From Candidatus Ruminimicrobiellum bubulum (lineage in GTDB: Bacteria; Elusimicrobiota; Endomicrobiia; Endomicrobiales; Endomicrobiaceae), in assembly GCA_017651625.1 (NCBI GenBank), contig JAGCCP010000045.1, positions 1 through 42,707 on the forward strand: 42,707 nt of DNA. Reading direction: 5' to 3'. A model generated the notes under the pieces. It saw only the letters and a list, made by a program, of their open reading frames with translations, had not been told where the DNA came from and made no database searches. Shown here piece by piece: positions 24,936 to 33,963 of this stretch. The number at the start of each line of letters is the position of its first letter. Within the stretch, counting starts at the first letter, position 1. The position numbers were made by a program, and so were the translations under genes.

Positions 24936-26285
24936 CTATTTATTGAAAACGTATTTAGGTAAAAAGTCCGTACAAATATTTCCTTCATGGAAATATTCGT
25001 TAGCCATAATTTTTGCATGTAACGGAGCTGTATTTTTTATTCCTTCAATAGTAACTTCTTTCAATGCTCTGGACATTTTTGAGATAGTCTCTTCTCTTGT
25101 AGGAGCATAAGCTATAACTTTTGCTATAAGACTATCATAAAAAGGAGGTATTGTATAACCCGAATATACATGGGTATCAACCCTTATTCCCGGTCCGCCC
25201 GGCAAATAAAGTTTTCCGATTTTTCCCGGTGAAGGTATAAAATCTTTATCGGGATCTTCGGCATTGATTCTGCATTCTATTGCATGATTTTTTATTTTTA
25301 TCGCACTTGAATCAAACGAAAGTCTTTCGCCTGCTGCAAGTCTGATTTGTTCTTTTACTAAATCTATACCTGTAACAACTTCGGTTACCGGATGTTCTAC
25401 CTGTATTCTTGTATTCATTTCCATGAAATAAAAATCCATGTGCTTGTCTACAAGAAACTCTACCGTTCCTACGGTTATATATCCTACGGCTTCAGCTGCA
25501 CTTTGTGCGGCTTTTCCCATTTTCTTTCTTAAAGATTCCGAAATAAAAGGTGAAGGACTTTCTTCAACTAATTTTTGGTGTCTTCTTTGAATTGAACAAT
25601 CTCTTTCGGGAAGATAGATAACTTTACCTTTAGCGTCTCCCAATATTTGAAACTCTATATGGTGAGGTTCCTCAATATATTTTTCCATATAAACGTCAGG
25701 GTTACCGAAATTAGCTTTTGCTTCGGTTTGTGCCATGATGATGGAATTTCTTAAAGCTTCCTGACTTACAACGACTCTCATACCTTTTCCGCCGCCGCCG
25801 GCAGTAGCTTTTATTATTACAGGATATCCGATTTTTTCTGCAAGTTTGTATATGTTAGGATCATCCGCGGAAATAGGACCGTCGGAACCCGGAACAACGG
25901 GAACCTTGGATTTTATCATAAGTTGTCTTGCTGCAATTTTGTCGCCCATTTTTTCAATAGAACTTCTTCTCGGACCGATGAAAGTTATACCGCAACTTTC
26001 ACAAACTTCGGCAAAATATGTGTTTTCCGCTAAGAAACCATATCCGGGATGAATTGCATCCGCTCCGGTAATTTCAGCAGCCGATATTATGCTGGGAATA
26101 TTTAAATAACTTTCGCTGGCTGATGCAGGTCCTACACAAACGGATTCATCTGCCATGGTTACATGCATGGATTCTTTGTCGGCTTCGGAATGAATTGCAA
26201 CCGTTTTTATACCGAGCTCTTTAGCTGCTCTTATTACTCTGCAAGCTATTTCGCCTCTGTTGGCAATTAATATTTTTTTAAACAT
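24936..26285 (-). CDS. accC: Acetyl-CoA carboxylase, biotin carboxylase subunit
   Basis: A 449-residue ATP-grasp enzyme. ILIANRGEIACRVIRAAKEL, HPGYGFLAEN, KATAGGGGKGMRVV, ERDCSIQRRHQKLVEESPSP and MEMNTRIQVEHPVTE are all diagnostic. It carboxylates biotin on AccB in the first step of fatty-acid synthesis. It has a CCGGAGAA ribosome site and lies 20 bases after accB. Confidence 0.98.
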   Translation of the reverse strand: MFKKILIANRGEIACRVIRAAKELGIKTVAIHSEADKESMHVTMADESVCVGPASASESYLNIPSIISAAEITGADAIHPGYGFLAENTYFAEVCESCGITFIGPRRSSIEKMGDKIAARQLMIKSKVPVVPGSDGPISADDPNIYKLAEKIGYPVIIKATAGGGGKGMRVVVSQEALRNSIIMAQTEAKANFGNPDVYMEKYIEEPHHIEFQILGDAKGKVIYLPERDCSIQRRHQKLVEESPSPFISESLRKKMGKAAQSAAEAVGYITVGTVEFLVDKHMDFYFMEMNTRIQVEHPVTEVVTGIDLVKEQIRLAAGERLSFDSSAIKIKNHAIECRINAEDPDKDFIPSPGKIGKLYLPGGPGIRVDTHVYSGYTIPPFYDSLIAKVIAYAPTREETISKMSRALKEVTIEGIKNTAPLHAKIMANEYFHEGNICTDFLPKYVFNK

Positions 26286-26305
26286 TTTTATTCTCCGGAC
26301 TACAG

Positions 26306-26716
26306 TTATTCAGCGGCAGTATCTACCAAAAATAATTCTTGTCCGTATTCTACGGATTGTCCGTTGGTTACGGAAATTTTTACAACTTTACCTTTAGTGG
26401 TAGACATAACATCTTTTATTATTTTCATAGCTTCAATAGCACCGACTTTTTGACCGATTTCTACATGGCTGCCTTCCGATATATAAGGAGGTTTGTCGTG
26501 TGAAGAAGCATTATAAAACGTACCAACCATTTTTGACTTTATTGGCACTATCGTATCGTTCTTTTTTACAAGTTCTTCTTTTTTTGGAATTTCTATTTTC
26601 GGTGTTACTTCACTCTTTTTTATATAGATAGAAGTGTCACCGGCTTCATATTCCATTTCTTCGATATCCGTTTCTCTTATGGATTCTAAAAATTTTTTAA
26701 TTTCATTAGTGTTCAT
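26306..26716 (-). CDS. accB: Acetyl-CoA carboxylase, biotin carboxyl carrier protein
   Basis: A 136-residue carrier protein. An N-terminal helix-rich part (MNTNEIKKFLESIRETDIEE), a lysine/proline linker and a C-terminal biotinyl domain with the thumb region and biotinylation motif VGAIEAMKIIKDV (usual form EAMKM). Partner of AccC, whose gene follows. The carboxyltransferase genes are not in the window. Confidence 0.96.
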   Translation of the reverse strand: MNTNEIKKFLESIRETDIEEMEYEAGDTSIYIKKSEVTPKIEIPKKEELVKKNDTIVPIKSKMVGTFYNASSHDKPPYISEGSHVEIGQKVGAIEAMKIIKDVMSTTKGKVVKISVTNGQSVEYGQELFLVDTAAE

Positions 26717-26734
26717 AATACCTCATACAAACAA

Positions 26735-27298
26735 TTATTGTGAAATTCTTTCTACGTATTCTCCGGTTCTTGTATCAACTTTTATTCTGTCCCCTTCTTT
26801 AATGAACAAAGGAACTTTTATTTCCGCACCTGTTTCGATTTTTGCAAACTTTGTTAAGTTTGTTACGGAATCACCTTTTATTCCCGGTTCTGCTTCAATG
26901 ATAGTCATTTCAACTATCAAAGGCATATCTATACCGATTAATTCTTCTTCCAAATATATTGCATCTATTTCCTGGTTTTCTTTCAAATATTTTTCTTTAC
27001 CGTCTAATTTTTCTACCGGAACTTCAATTTGTTCGTACGTGTTCATATCCATGAAGTTGTACTTGTCACCGTCGGCATACAAGAACTGTTTTTTATGTCT
27101 TGTTACTGACAATTCTTCAAATTTTTCACCGGACTTAAATGTTCTATCGATAGTACCGCCTTTCTTTACGTGTCTTAATTTAACTCTCATAACGGCACCG
27201 CCTTTACCCGGTTTATGGTTTTGGAACCATGTTATTTGGTAAGGCTCATTATCTACTAAAATTACCATTCCGTTTCTAAAATCTGCTGTGGAAATCAT
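26735..27298 (-). CDS. efp: Translation elongation factor P
   Basis: A 187-residue three-domain EF-P. MISTADFRNGMVILVDNEPY, then QNHKPGKGGAVMRVKLRHVK, where the lysine of the PGKGG loop reaches the peptidyl-transferase centre and may be modified. The C-terminal signature EPGIKGDSVTNLTKFAKIET is present. It relieves stalling at polyproline. First gene of the efp-accB-accC-gmhA-rfaE2-thiD2 operon. Confidence 0.97.
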   Translation of the reverse strand: MISTADFRNGMVILVDNEPYQITWFQNHKPGKGGAVMRVKLRHVKKGGTIDRTFKSGEKFEELSVTRHKKQFLYADGDKYNFMDMNTYEQIEVPVEKLDGKEKYLKENQEIDAIYLEEELIGIDMPLIVEMTIIEAEPGIKGDSVTNLTKFAKIETGAEIKVPLFIKEGDRIKVDTRTGEYVERISQ

Positions 27299-27357
27299 TT
27301 TACGCTCCTATTACATATAAAAAATTAATTCAAAGTTGCTTTAAAACATGTCTAATA

Positions 27358-27387
27358 ATTTTATCTAAAAAGCAGATATGTTGTCAA
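27358..27387 (-). promoter_or_regulatory. Promoter of the efp-accBC operon
   Basis: On the minus strand TTGACA (27382-27387) and TAAAAT (27358-27363) are 18 bases apart, leaving a leader of about 50 bases before efp. It sits directly downstream of the terminator of the preceding peptidase gene. Confidence 0.75.
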
Positions 27388-27390
27388 ATT

Positions 27391-27411
27391 AAAAATCGCT
27401 TCGCGATTTTT
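27391..27411 (-). terminator. Terminator of the M24 peptidase gene
   Basis: AAAAATCGC and GCGATTTTT form a perfect nine-base stem around TTC, with the compact GCGAAGC-type tip. It separates the M24 peptidase gene from the efp promoter. Confidence 0.75.
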
Positions 27412-27476
27412 AGCTTAAAGCTTATAGCTTAGAGTTTAAAGTTTATAAATAAACCATAAACTACAAACTATAAACA
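27411..27476. repeat. Mosaic intergenic low-complexity repeat
   Basis: This gap is built from short related units: AGCTTAAAGCTTATAGCTTA followed by AAACCATAAACTACAAAC-type units. Positions 27411-27427 are the exact reverse complement of 39487-39503 (17 bases) and 27451-27462 of 33878-33889 (12 bases), so the units are dispersed across the window. No coding potential. Confidence 0.6.
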
Positions 27477-27479
27477 GGT

Positions 27480-28496
27480 TTAGTATTTTGCGGTTGTTAA
27501 AACTTTGTATCCTTTTTTTGTGACAAGAACGGTATCTTCTATTCTTACTCCGAATTTCTTGTCCAAATATATTCCGGGTTCTATGGTTATTACCATTGAA
27601 TCTTTTAAAATTTCTTTTGATTTTGAACTTACGGATGGAGCTTCATGTATATTTAGGCCGACACCATGACCTGTTGTATGTATAAAGTTTTTTTCATAAC
27701 CTTCTTTTTTTATTTCTTCTCTTGCGAAGGAATCTATATCGCTTGCTTTCATATCTTGTTTTACATTTATTAAAGCTTTATCATGAGCAAGTTTTACTAT
27801 GTCCCATATTTTCTTTTGTTGTTTGTTTTGTTTTCCCACAAAAAAAGTTCTTGTTAAATCTGAACAATAACCGTTATAAATGCACCCCATATCTATAAGA
27901 ACGATATCATTTTTTTGTATTTTTCTATTGCCGCTTATATGATGCGGATTTGCCGAGTTCGGACCTGAAGCAACTATCGTTTTAAAACTTTGTACTACAT
28001 GCTTTTTAGCAAATTCTTCTTCTATTTTAAAGTGAATATCAAGTTCCGTCATTCCGGGAACAACTTTTTTCTTTACTGTTTCGAAAACTTCCGAAACAAT
28101 AATACATGCTTTTTGGATATTTTTTATTTCTGCTTTGTTTTTTATTATTCTTTTTTTAGAAAAAGTGTCTGTATCGGCACTAAATGTTATATTGCTTTTT
28201 TGAAGTTTAGTGTTTAATAATTGAAAAAGATTATAATCGATATCGGTTGTATCAATACTTAAATTTTTAATCTTATACTTTTTACATATTTCGATAAGTT
28301 CATCACTGAAAGAAGTTTTTATAACAAAAATTTTTGCTTTATTTTTAAAATGTTGTTTTACTTGCCCGAAAATCATTTGCGAAGTTATCACAAAAAATTT
28401 ATTTTTATGCATTAATAACCAAAATCCGTCAAATGTTGCTTTGGTAAGATAAAAGATGTTTTTACTGTTGGTTAAAAGTAAAGCATTTTGTTTCAT
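27480..28496 (-). CDS. M24-family aminopeptidase (Xaa-Pro peptidase, PepP/PepQ-like)
   Basis: A 338-residue 'pita-bread' metallopeptidase. An N-terminal creatinase-like domain (1-115) precedes the catalytic domain with the five metal ligands: the two Asp in DMGCIYNGYCSDLTRTF, His in HTTGHGVGLNIHEAP, Glu in ITIEPGIYL and Glu in VRIEDTVLV. It should cleave Xaa-Pro peptides in the cytoplasm. A CAGGAG ribosome site and a TATAAT box (28523-28528) precede it. Often found upstream of efp, as here. Confidence 0.94.
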   Translation of the reverse strand: MKQNALLLTNSKNIFYLTKATFDGFWLLMHKNKFFVITSQMIFGQVKQHFKNKAKIFVIKTSFSDELIEICKKYKIKNLSIDTTDIDYNLFQLLNTKLQKSNITFSADTDTFSKKRIIKNKAEIKNIQKACIIVSEVFETVKKKVVPGMTELDIHFKIEEEFAKKHVVQSFKTIVASGPNSANPHHISGNRKIQKNDIVLIDMGCIYNGYCSDLTRTFFVGKQNKQQKKIWDIVKLAHDKALINVKQDMKASDIDSFAREEIKKEGYEKNFIHTTGHGVGLNIHEAPSVSSKSKEILKDSMVITIEPGIYLDKKFGVRIEDTVLVTKKGYKVLTTAKY

Positions 28497-28585
28497 AAAA
28501 AACTCCTGAAAATATATTAAAAATTATACTATATTTACAATATTATTCATAATAAAAAAGCCTTTAAAAAAAAGTAAGTATATTG

Positions 28586-28591
28586 TATAAT
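28586..28591 (+). promoter_or_regulatory. -10 box for the receiver-domain gene
   Basis: TATAAT lies 42 bases before the ATG at 28634; TTTAAA at 28563-28568, 17 bases upstream, is the best available -35 box. The leader carries TTAGGA as ribosome site. Confidence 0.5.
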
Positions 28592-28633
28592 TTAACATAT
28601 ACGCAGTATATACAAAGTTTTTAGGTTAGGAAA

Positions 28634-29008
28634 ATGATTAAGATTTTAGTTTGTGATGATGAAATTTTTGCAAGAGATGCAATGGCAAAAATCATCAGAA
28701 GGAAAGGTTTTGATGTCGTTGTTGCTTCCAACGGGGAAGAGTGCATAGATTTGTTTAAGAAAGAAAACCCCGAGGTAGTTTTTTTGGATGTTATGTTGCC
28801 CGACTTGGACGGCGATCACATTCATAAATATTTAAAAGAATTAAAAGAAAATGTAAATGTTTACTATATTACCGGTTCGGACACTCTTTTTACGAGAGAA
28901 AATGCTATAATGGCAGGAGCTAAAGGGTATTTACAAAAGCCCGTTGATATAGATGCTTTATTTGAAACATTAGATGCAATAAAAAGAGATTTTGGAGAAC
29001 AAAATTGA
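28634..29008 (+). CDS. Single-domain response regulator (CheY-like receiver)
   Basis: A 124-residue receiver domain with nothing else attached. ILVCDDEIFARDAMAKIIRR has the acidic pair, VVFLDVMLPDLDG the phosphoacceptor Asp, YYITGSD the conserved Thr and GYLQKPVD the Lys. It likely relays phosphate between proteins or acts by protein contact. No kinase is adjacent; the nearest is at 35032. Its stop overlaps the start of the next gene (TTGA), so it is translationally linked to an unknown membrane protein and then to GH81 and M23 genes. Confidence 0.93.
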   Translation: MIKILVCDDEIFARDAMAKIIRRKGFDVVVASNGEECIDLFKKENPEVVFLDVMLPDLDGDHIHKYLKELKENVNVYYITGSDTLFTRENAIMAGAKGYLQKPVDIDALFETLDAIKRDFGEQN

Positions 29009-30102
29009 AAATAAAAAAAATATTGTCCGTTTTGTTAACATTATGCTTATTCGTTAATGTTTCTTTTGCGTTTGATCCTTATGCCGATGAAGAAGTAGAA
29101 AAAAAATCATACAAAAAATTATACTATGGTATCGCACTTACGTTGCTTGGCGGTTTTCTTGCATACGATGGTTTTTCATTAGAAAAAGTCGATGTTTCAA
29201 AACCGAGCGTGGATTTTCTTACCGTATCCCATTCCGAATGGGTACAGAACCCTGTTGCTTCTGAATTTTCATATCAGATGAGATCAGGGGTTTCTTTAAA
29301 CAATGTTAAAAATACAGATCCAGATGAGACTCCTTTGGTAGATGAGTGGACTGACTATACAATATATGAGATATTGAAGCCGGACGGAAAACCTTTCAGC
29401 CCTCCCAGTCAAACATATGATCCGCAGTATTATGATGAGTACGCTATAGAGCCGAATATTTTGTACAACAATGGTAATGTAGATTTGAGGAATATTACCA
29501 TAGAAGTTAGATATATATACAGCGATGGTTCTTATATAGGCGATCAACAAGGCACTCCGGTAACTGTAGAAGGATATCATACGGCAGGAACAAATAGCAG
29601 CGTGACAACACCCCCGACAGGAGAGAGTGGAGATATAATATACGATTACGAGCATATTGAAAAATTGAATGATTTGAAAAAAGGAGATTCTATAACTTGG
29701 CAAGATATTTGGGAGTGTAATGCGGCCGGAACTCTCGCACCTATGGGGAAAGGAAGAAGTGCTCATGTTGAATGGCATAAAGGGACAGGAGATCAATCCA
29801 ATAAAGAATTTTATAATGACGGAACAACCGGTCTTAACTTAGGAAAAGATTCAACTGTTCTCATGGAAGTTAGAGTAAAATTGAACAAAAATCAGCAATA
29901 TACTCCTATATACGAAACAAGACATAAAAGTGACCTTGAAGGTGTTGCTGGAATTTTTGTCGGTATTGCAGGTATTTACTTTATAATCGATCATTTTTTT
30001 GATATGCACAAGTTTAATGCTTATGCAAAAAGGCATAGCTTGAATTTAAGAGTTGCAACCGCTTCAAATCAGTACAAGTTGATGTTACAAAAAAGAATAT
30101 AA
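29005..30102 (+). CDS. Unknown exported/membrane protein coupled to a receiver gene
   Basis: I do not recognise this 365-residue protein. It has a signal peptide (ILSVLLTLCLFVNVSFA), a hydrophobic helix at about residues 40-58 (YYGIALTLLGGFLAYDG), a long polar, beta-rich middle with many Tyr/Asp/Gly/Thr residues, and a second hydrophobic helix near 315-333 (VAGIFVGIAGIYFIIDHFF) followed by a basic tail. The start is TTG at 29005, overlapping the receiver stop codon; no ATG occurs before residue 92. The layout suggests an inner-membrane protein with a large loop outside. Its neighbours point to envelope or polysaccharide use; function unknown. Confidence 0.8.
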   Translation: MKIKKILSVLLTLCLFVNVSFAFDPYADEEVEKKSYKKLYYGIALTLLGGFLAYDGFSLEKVDVSKPSVDFLTVSHSEWVQNPVASEFSYQMRSGVSLNNVKNTDPDETPLVDEWTDYTIYEILKPDGKPFSPPSQTYDPQYYDEYAIEPNILYNNGNVDLRNITIEVRYIYSDGSYIGDQQGTPVTVEGYHTAGTNSSVTTPPTGESGDIIYDYEHIEKLNDLKKGDSITWQDIWECNAAGTLAPMGKGRSAHVEWHKGTGDQSNKEFYNDGTTGLNLGKDSTVLMEVRVKLNKNQQYTPIYETRHKSDLEGVAGIFVGIAGIYFIIDHFFDMHKFNAYAKRHSLNLRVATASNQYKLMLQKRI

Positions 30103-30120
30103 AAGAAAAAATATAGGAGT

Positions 30121-32913
30121 ATGATGAAAAACCCTTTTGTGCTTTTTACGGCTTTGCTGCTTTTTTCTTCGATTTGTTTTGCAGTTCCGTCTCAACCTAC
30201 AGACAGATCTTCTTTTAGCACATCGGTTCCGTCTCAATATACACCGCCGGAACCGACTTACATAACAACAAACATTCAAACACCTATTCCGACAAACAAG
30301 TTTTTTAATTCGGTAATCAAAAATCCTACATATAACAATAAATATTCTGTGGATATGTATACATACCCACAGGTTGTAAGAGCTGAAGGTACGGGCCTTT
30401 TAATAGAATTTCCGGAAGTAAAACATTCCACTGTTGAATACCCGGAGATAGGATATTCTGCGGATAGGATGACTTTTAAAGATAACGATTATGATCATGA
30501 TGCCGATGAGCATGCTAACACAATAGCTGTTTCGATTTCCACCACGGTTTCAAACGGATACAGTATAACATTTCCGTCGGCAAAGCTGGATGGCTATTCC
30601 GATTTTGCCGCAACTATTAAATGGGAAAAAGAAGATAATGAAGATAACTATTGGATGAAATCGACAATAGTTCAAGGATCACCTTTTTCTTATTATGAAT
30701 TTTGTGAAGGTGTTTACCCTTCGCTTGGTTTTCCTTATGAATGGGGAAATTTTTGGGACGGTTCAACTCCCGGTTATACTTTGTACGATGCGGCAACAGG
30801 AGAACAAGTAGAAGAGTCTGCTTTGGAATATGCGGCAGATGCGGTAATTTTACATGTTCATCTTGAAACAAAAGATCTTTATTACGGAATATTTGTTCCG
30901 CAAGGAACAAAATTTGTTCAAGACAGCAACAATTTGAGAGGCGGAACAAACTATTTTCCTTGGGTTAGAACCGTAATAGATTTTTCCGGTGACGAAAGAT
31001 ATATGTCGATAGCACTTCTTCCTTCAGCAAGTTTGGAAGAAGCTGTGGAAGATGTAAGTGATTATTACAAATATGCATACAATTTCGTTACCGATACAAA
31101 AGTAAGTTGGGAAGTGTCTTCCTCCGATTATTCTTCAAAAACTACTTTCAACATAACAACCACAAAAAAAAGAACTGTTGAAGGACAACGAGACGGAACA
31201 ATATTCTGCTTGTATCCTCATCAGTATAATAATGCATCCTCGGTTGATTATCTAAACAATAAAACATTTAACACTTTAAGAGGAAAATTAAAGTTAGCAA
31301 AAGGCAGCGGGTTTTCTACAAAAGTCGGTTTTAAAGGAATCATTCCTTTTTTTCAATATGATGTAGAAGATATAAAAGAAGATTTATCCTTTTATTTAAA
31401 AAACGATGCTAACGAAATAAAAGTAGATACAAATCCTTACTACGATAATCCTTACAGAGCGGGTAAAATAATTGCAAAACTTGCCAACCTTTTACCTATA
31501 GCAGATAACTTAAAAGATGATCCCGAAGGTGCAAGTATAAAAACCAGTATCACCGTAAAACTGAAATCTTTATTAAAAAATTGGTTAACTTTTTCCGCCG
31601 GTGAGAATGCCAGATATTTTGCTTATGATGACACATGGGGTGGGCTTGAAGGAATAAAAGATGATGTATTTTACTCATTCAGATATAACGATCATCATTT
31701 TCATTTCGGTTATTTTATTTATTCCGCGGCAATACTGGCGATGTACGATGCGGATTTTGCTAACGAGTATGGGCAAATGGTAAATTTTTTAATAAAAGAT
31801 ATTGCAAATACAAAAAGAAACGATCCGGATTTTCCTTTTATGAGACATTTTGATTTCTATGAATCTCACAGTTGGGCGAATGGTATGGGTGGTCAAGACA
31901 ATGGCGGTATAGATCAAGAATCGTCTTCGGAAGCAATGAATGCGTGGAGTGCAATATATTTGTGGGGACTTGCTACAGGCAATAAAGAATACGAGAATCT
32001 CGGAATATATTTGTACTCCAACGAATATGAAGCAATAAAATATTATTATTTCGATATAGACGGAGAAATTTTTCCTTCGGAATATGGTCATAATTCTGTA
32101 GGAAGACTTTTCGGAGGTTTATTTTCCTATGATTTGTTCTTTTATCCGATGATTCCTCAAACAATAAAAGGAATACAAGTTTTGCCGATGACTCCGGCAA
32201 TGACATATTTGGCTTATGATGGATATTATTTGGACGATTTTTATGACCAATCTTTAACGGAAAGCGGAGCTAACGAGCAACAATGGTACGATATTTGGGC
32301 AAGACTTATTTCTTTGCGCGATCCTCAAGAGGCTATATCAAAATTCGATGCTTATAAACAAACGGAGCCGGAAGAAGGCAGTTCAATGAGTTTCACTTAT
32401 CATTTTATAAATTTCTTTGACAAGTACGGAACGCCGGTATTTACACATAGTGCAGATACATCAAGTTATATGGTTTTGGAAAAAGACGGAATAAATACTT
32501 ATTGTGCTTATAATCCAGGTAACAGTTCAAAAAATGTTACATTTTACAGTCCTTCGGGAGAACTTTTAGGTTATTTACATGTACCTAAAAAATCTTTTGC
32601 GATGACACAAGATTTATCTAAAGATGTACCGTCGGAAAAAATCATGGTATATCCCGTTCCGTATAAGCCTAACAGCGGCGGAAGGTATGGTGGAGACGGA
32701 ATACATTTTTCAAATGTTGATGAAGGAACCAATATACAAATATTTAATATTGCAGGTGAAAAAGTATTTGAAACAACGGTTGACAGTTCCGATGACTTCT
32801 TGTGGAAAGCAAAAAATAATGCCGGTAACGATATTGCTTCCGGTGTATATTTCTACTATATAAAAACGTCGGAAGGTACTAAGGTTAAAGGCAAACTTGC
32901 CATAGAGAGATAA
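30121..32913 (+). CDS. Secreted GH81 endo-beta-1,3-glucanase with C-terminal sorting-like domain
   Basis: A 930-residue secreted enzyme. Signal peptide (LLFSSICFA), then a GH81 catalytic region to about residue 770. Diagnostic motifs: IPTNKFFNSVI, YNDHHFHFGYFIYSAA with D524 and H528, and DQESSSEAMNAW with E600 and E604. The D524-to-E600 spacing of 76 matches what I recall for Bacillus halodurans GH81 (D466/E542). It should cut laminarin-, callose- or yeast-type beta-1,3-glucan internally. The last ~90 residues (VYPVPYKPNSGG ... GNDIASGVYFYYIKT) are a FlgD-like/type-A sorting-like domain, as in the M6 protease. AGGAG precedes the doubled ATG. Confidence 0.93.
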   Translation: MMKNPFVLFTALLLFSSICFAVPSQPTDRSSFSTSVPSQYTPPEPTYITTNIQTPIPTNKFFNSVIKNPTYNNKYSVDMYTYPQVVRAEGTGLLIEFPEVKHSTVEYPEIGYSADRMTFKDNDYDHDADEHANTIAVSISTTVSNGYSITFPSAKLDGYSDFAATIKWEKEDNEDNYWMKSTIVQGSPFSYYEFCEGVYPSLGFPYEWGNFWDGSTPGYTLYDAATGEQVEESALEYAADAVILHVHLETKDLYYGIFVPQGTKFVQDSNNLRGGTNYFPWVRTVIDFSGDERYMSIALLPSASLEEAVEDVSDYYKYAYNFVTDTKVSWEVSSSDYSSKTTFNITTTKKRTVEGQRDGTIFCLYPHQYNNASSVDYLNNKTFNTLRGKLKLAKGSGFSTKVGFKGIIPFFQYDVEDIKEDLSFYLKNDANEIKVDTNPYYDNPYRAGKIIAKLANLLPIADNLKDDPEGASIKTSITVKLKSLLKNWLTFSAGENARYFAYDDTWGGLEGIKDDVFYSFRYNDHHFHFGYFIYSAAILAMYDADFANEYGQMVNFLIKDIANTKRNDPDFPFMRHFDFYESHSWANGMGGQDNGGIDQESSSEAMNAWSAIYLWGLATGNKEYENLGIYLYSNEYEAIKYYYFDIDGEIFPSEYGHNSVGRLFGGLFSYDLFFYPMIPQTIKGIQVLPMTPAMTYLAYDGYYLDDFYDQSLTESGANEQQWYDIWARLISLRDPQEAISKFDAYKQTEPEEGSSMSFTYHFINFFDKYGTPVFTHSADTSSYMVLEKDGINTYCAYNPGNSSKNVTFYSPSGELLGYLHVPKKSFAMTQDLSKDVPSEKIMVYPVPYKPNSGGRYGGDGIHFSNVDEGTNIQIFNIAGEKVFETTVDSSDDFLWKAKNNAGNDIASGVYFYYIKTSEGTKVKGKLAIER

Positions 32914-32918
32914 AAATA

Positions 32919-33857
32919 ATGAAGAATATTGTTATAAGATGGTCTGTTTTTTTTATTTGTTTATTTGTTGTTTATTTTGTTGCAAATGCAAAAGTTCATG
33001 CAATTGCTCAGGCTAATTTACAGTCGGCAATGGTGGTAAACTTACCGCAATATACAAAACAGGAACTTATTGACGATGTAAAAGCAAGAATGACATATTT
33101 GCTTACAAGAACAAAAGGGGTAAAGTTTCTTATACACAAAGTAAAAAGAGGAGAAAATCTTTGGGGTATAGCAAAAAAACACGGATATTCCGTTCATACT
33201 GTAATAGGTTGTAATCCTCAAATGAAAACTTACAATGTAAGCACAAATGAAAAATTATTAATGCCTTCGATAGGAGGAAATCTTCATCCCGTAAGTGCGA
33301 CCGACACTTGGGAATCAATTGCGGAAAAGTATAATATAGAAGAATCTGTTCTGAAAGAAACTAATTTTGGAATAACAGACTTAACAAATGCTCCGTATGT
33401 CTTTATTCCGGGCAGAAAACCTGCCGTTGATTTAATGAACGAATCTATGCAGGAAAAATATGCATTAAGAGATTTGTTCAGATCTCCTCTTGCCGGCAGA
33501 CTTTCAAGCACTTTCGGAACAAGAAGACATCCCGTAACCGGTAAAGTAAGTAAACACGGCGGAATAGATATTGCCGTAAAAACCGGGACTTTGGTAGGTG
33601 CTGCTGCCGACGGTATTGTTACTGTTGCAAGTACTAACGTGGGTCATTACGGTACGGCGGTTTTTATCGACCATCAAAACGGATATATCACTCATTACGG
33701 ACATTTATCTAAAATTCTTGTCAGAGTAGGCCAAAAAGTTAAAGCTGGTCAAATCATAGCCAAAAGCGGTTCTACCGGAAGATCTACCGGACCGCACTTA
33801 CATTTTACCGTCAAGAAAAACGGTGTAAGTTTAGATCCGCTAAAATTCTTGTGTTAA
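32919..33857 (+). CDS. LysM and M23 peptidase domain protein
   Basis: A 312-residue protein with an N-terminal membrane anchor or signal (residues 5-25), two LysM-type modules at about 68-165 (HKVKRGENLWGIAKKHGYSV and the weaker HPVSATDTWESIAEKYNI), and a C-terminal M23 domain: RHPVTGKVSKHGGIDIAVKT and HLHFTV supply the zinc ligands (H-x3-D and HxH). It should bind and cleave peptidoglycan cross-links or act as an amidase activator. It starts five bases after the GH81 stop, so it belongs to that operon. Confidence 0.94.
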   Translation: MKNIVIRWSVFFICLFVVYFVANAKVHAIAQANLQSAMVVNLPQYTKQELIDDVKARMTYLLTRTKGVKFLIHKVKRGENLWGIAKKHGYSVHTVIGCNPQMKTYNVSTNEKLLMPSIGGNLHPVSATDTWESIAEKYNIEESVLKETNFGITDLTNAPYVFIPGRKPAVDLMNESMQEKYALRDLFRSPLAGRLSSTFGTRRHPVTGKVSKHGGIDIAVKTGTLVGAAADGIVTVASTNVGHYGTAVFIDHQNGYITHYGHLSKILVRVGQKVKAGQIIAKSGSTGRSTGPHLHFTVKKNGVSLDPLKFLC

Positions 33858-33877
33858 AAAAACACTAAGTGTTTTTT
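33857..33877 (+). terminator. Terminator of the GH81-M23 operon
   Basis: AAAAAACAC and GTGTTTTTT form a nine-base stem with loop TAA, starting within the stop codon of the M23 gene. The T run on the plus strand fits rho-independent termination. Confidence 0.72.
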
Positions 33878-33960
33878 AGTTTATGGTTTATGGGGTTATC
33901 GGTTATTTTTTAATGTAGTTTGTCGTTGAACCTATACCCCTATCATCTTATAATCTTATA
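33878..33960. repeat. Mosaic intergenic repeats between M23 and the NERD regulator
   Basis: Units TTATGGTTTATGGGGTTAT at the left and ATCTTATAATCTTATAA at the right recur within the gap and elsewhere. Positions 33878-33889 reverse-complement 27451-27462. Bases 33918-33935 resemble a decayed copy of the GTCATTC-type repeat at 39442 and 40039. Confidence 0.5.
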
Positions 33961-33963
33961 ACC

